In this document: one piece after another, positions 32,794 through 34,025 of the stretch
Numbering within the stretch: the stretch's first letter is position 1
Layout of the letters: every line of letters begins with the position of its first letter
NCBI GenBank assembly: GCA_900757865.1
Contig: CAAEPH010000021.1
Location: 1-34,025 of the forward strand
Length of the DNA: 34,025 bases
DNA from: an uncultured Sutterella sp.
Lineage (GTDB): Bacteria > Pseudomonadota > Gammaproteobacteria > Burkholderiales > Burkholderiaceae_F
Direction: 5' to 3'
Notes under the pieces: generated by a model
The model's database searches: none
The model's input: only the letters and a program-made list of their open reading frames with translations
What the model was told of the DNA's origin: nothing
Program-made: the position numbers and the translations under genes

Positions 32794-33741
32794 CTAATGG
32801 TCTGAGTTGGACTGCCAAAACTGATTTTCTCGCCAACCTGCAGGAAACCCCATAATTTTTTGTTCGTTTGATCTCAACATCTCATCTACAAGCGATGCCA
32901 CCCTCAACGGCCATGTACTAGAGCTATTCAAATAGAGCATTACGTGTGCCAAAACTACGATGCAATTGAACATTCTGGGATCAGCTTCTGTGCCACCATT
33001 TTTATCCACCGTTGAAGTCAAGGCTACACGAAGATTTTTTGTAAGATACGGTAATTTCGTTGACAACCGTCGATCCCACAACCGGCCATGGTGAGCACAG
33101 ATATTTCTAAGAGTTGTGAAAACCCTAAAAATCCCTTCTAGAACCTGAATATTTGGCACCCCAACTGTCTTAGCAATCTTTACTTTTACCGTTGAGGATT
33201 TTGTGTTCTTAATCCACTTAAACAGTTCCCCGAAGCTCATTACTGACGTAATAATCCAAATCGGCGGTAAGAACGGTGAATCATAGTTCGTCAAGTAATG
33301 AGCAATTTCCTCCGAGTTGCTTTGAGAACGCTTTGTTTCCTCCATAAGATTGACAAAACTTCTGAAATACTCATCTCTATTAGAGAAAAGCTCGGCATTC
33401 ATATGTGGATGCGGACCATACAATTCAGACATCGAGTGAGCCCACACTGATCTTGTTGCTACTTCGAAACGTTCAAGAGCTTCCAACATGAGAGTTCGTA
33501 GCTTTTGATCAAAAACATACACACGAACAATGTCCTCAAATGTAGTTCCATGACTGAATTGATGAGATCTGATGCCTTTAACAGGAGGAAGCTCAAATCG
33601 ATAACAATATGAACTAAGTCTATAGTACCCAACGATAGACAAGTAGTGCTTAGCACGCTGCTCGTCCTCAATCACTAAGCCTCTTTCTTTGAGCCGACTA
33701 ATTTGTTCCAAAATAGAGGAGTGGGGCTTTTCGTATTTCAT
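32794..33741 (-). CDS. Abi family protein (AbiF/AbiD type, Abi_2 domain) with HEPN motif
   Basis: 315-aa abortive-infection family protein. The N-terminal part YEKPHSSILEQISRLKERGL leads into SIVGYYRLSSYCYRFE, then FEDIVRVYVFDQKLRTLMLEALERFEVATRS, which are hallmarks of the Abi_2 family. The HEPN RNase motif R-X4-H is RNICAH (Arg212 to His217) in LRNICAHHGRLWDRR. Such proteins are candidate RNases that arrest growth on phage attack, and relatives of Cas13. The start is ATG 33741 (an upstream in-frame TTG would extend into the small RNA). Its leader is a structured RNA with a terminator. Base composition is AT-richer than the core, and an IS3-family end lies 190 bp upstream, which suggests horizontal acquisition. 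Confidence 0.88.
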   Translation of the reverse strand: MKYEKPHSSILEQISRLKERGLVIEDEQRAKHYLSIVGYYRLSSYCYRFELPPVKGIRSHQFSHGTTFEDIVRVYVFDQKLRTLMLEALERFEVATRSVWAHSMSELYGPHPHMNAELFSNRDEYFRSFVNLMEETKRSQSNSEEIAHYLTNYDSPFLPPIWIITSVMSFGELFKWIKNTKSSTVKVKIAKTVGVPNIQVLEGIFRVFTTLRNICAHHGRLWDRRLSTKLPYLTKNLRVALTSTVDKNGGTEADPRMFNCIVVLAHVMLYLNSSSTWPLRVASLVDEMLRSNEQKIMGFPAGWRENQFWQSNSDH

Positions 33742-33751
33742 TGCATGCCTA

Positions 33752-33825
33752 CAAAAAAGGAAACCCCGCGGAGTGAGCTTTTCCAACCTCTTTCGAGGCT
33801 GGCCTAGGCTTGCGGGGTGTTGTTG
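33752..33825 (-). ncRNA. Small structured RNA directly upstream of the Abi gene
   Basis: On the - strand ACCCCGC (33818-33812) pairs with GCGGGGT (33769-33763), and inside it CCAGCCTC-GAAA-GAGGTTGG (33802-33783) forms an 8-bp hairpin with a GAAA tetraloop. The outer stem is followed by TTTCCTTTTTT, a good terminator, 11 nt before the Abi start codon. A matching promoter lies just upstream. RNAs linked to abiF genes are known, and some act as RNA antitoxins of HEPN proteins. This one fits that description, but I cannot run the covariance model. Confidence 0.62.
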
Positions 33826-33831
33826 GGAATT

Positions 33832-33860
33832 ATGTTAGCAAATAGATATCTTTTTGTCTA
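33832..33860 (-). promoter_or_regulatory. Promoter of the Abi-linked RNA
   Basis: On the - strand TAGACA (33860-33855), 17 nt, TAACAT (33837-33832). The predicted start near 33825 lies just before the first stem of the RNA. Confidence 0.5.
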
Positions 33861-33926
33861 TTGTATTCACACTTCTTTAGGAAAAATAAGGGTTTTTACT
33901 TAAAAGCCCCGCCAACTCAAAAGAGA

Positions 33927-34025
33927 TGAACTATCCCCACTTTGTGAGACAGTTTTAACAACGGCGATTTAAACGCCACTATGAGATATCGCTTCCTTAA
34001 ATTCTTTAGGGGAGCGATATTTCAA
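33927..34025 (-). mobile_element. Right end of an IS3-family (IS150-like) element, cut by the window edge
   Basis: The end begins TGAACTATCCCCACTTTGTG (33927 onward), continues GAGACA, and starts with TG as IS3-family ends do. It resembles IS150-subgroup inverted repeats of the form TGaACTg.cCCc..aaGTt.GACA. AGA at 33924-33926 could be one copy of a 3-bp target duplication. The transposase terminus inside confirms the assignment. Confidence 0.7.
33969..34025 (-). CDS. IS3-family transposase OrfB, C-terminal fragment (partial at edge)
   Basis: The frame enters from the right edge and reads LKYRSPKEFKEAISHSGV then stop. YRSPxEF is the typical end of IS3-family OrfB proteins. Only 18 codons are in the window; most of the gene lies outside. 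The same DNA contains a 16-bp hairpin (33986-34001 with 34005-34020), which is unusual inside a coding end and may be a terminator. Confidence 0.75.
   Translation of the reverse strand: MKYRSPKEFKEAISHSGV

Noticed and set aside
32576..32836. 86-codon frame after the Abi gene on the same strand
   Set aside because: It overlaps the end of the Abi gene, has no ribosome binding site and shows no recognisable composition or motif.
33986..34020. 16-bp hairpin at the right edge as a separate regulatory RNA
   Set aside because: It lies inside the coding end of an IS3-family transposase and is better read as part of that element.

Overview
The window looks like the chromosome of a gut-type betaproteobacterium, most likely of the Sutterellaceae. 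This is inferred from the gene set rather than from any marker gene: split periplasmic flavocytochrome reductases, an ESPR-type autotransporter, and a class I ribonucleotide reductase. A GC-rich core carries two AT-richer accessory segments, at about 1-6300 and 32400-34025.

Region 1 (1-6330) is a compact CRISPR-Cas locus that best fits type V-C. It holds two arrays with 25-nt repeats and unusually short 17-19 nt spacers, a 1270-aa Cas12 effector with an intact RuvC triad and zinc finger, and a Cas1 without Cas2. Both arrays are read rightwards from near-identical sigma70-type promoters that end 3 nt before the first repeat. Between cas12 and cas1 I find a roughly 100-nt RNA gene with its own promoter, hairpins, a 9-nt anti-repeat and an intrinsic terminator. 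It is a candidate scoutRNA/tracrRNA.

Region 2 (6340-13900) holds an unrecognised 224-aa protein next to array 2, then serB, a lipoprotein gene, proC, and a large subtilisin-like autotransporter with a palindromic operator candidate upstream.

Region 3 (13930-19800) is a respiratory gene cluster. A Tat-exported FAD reductase, a tetraheme cytochrome c and an exported ammonia-lyase-like protein lie in one direction behind a perfect sigma54 promoter. A sigma54-dependent activator is divergent from them. The lyase homologue lacks the Ala-Ser-Gly that forms the MIO cofactor. The likely logic is that an external compound activates the regulator and is then used as a periplasmic electron acceptor.

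Region 4 (19800-31150) has mscL, glycerate kinase, a winged-helix regulator with a structured leader, a second (orphan) flavin reductase behind an FNR-type promoter, nrdA-nrdB with an NrdR-like box, a small Lys/Ala-rich exported protein, a candidate structured RNA, a thioredoxin-like protein and a flavin-reductase-family protein.

Region 5 (31490-34025) has a DprA/LOG-like Rossmann protein and an AbiF/AbiD-family HEPN protein. The latter is preceded by a small structured RNA with its own promoter and terminator, which looks like an RNA-antitoxin arrangement. The terminal part of an IS3-family element runs off the right edge.
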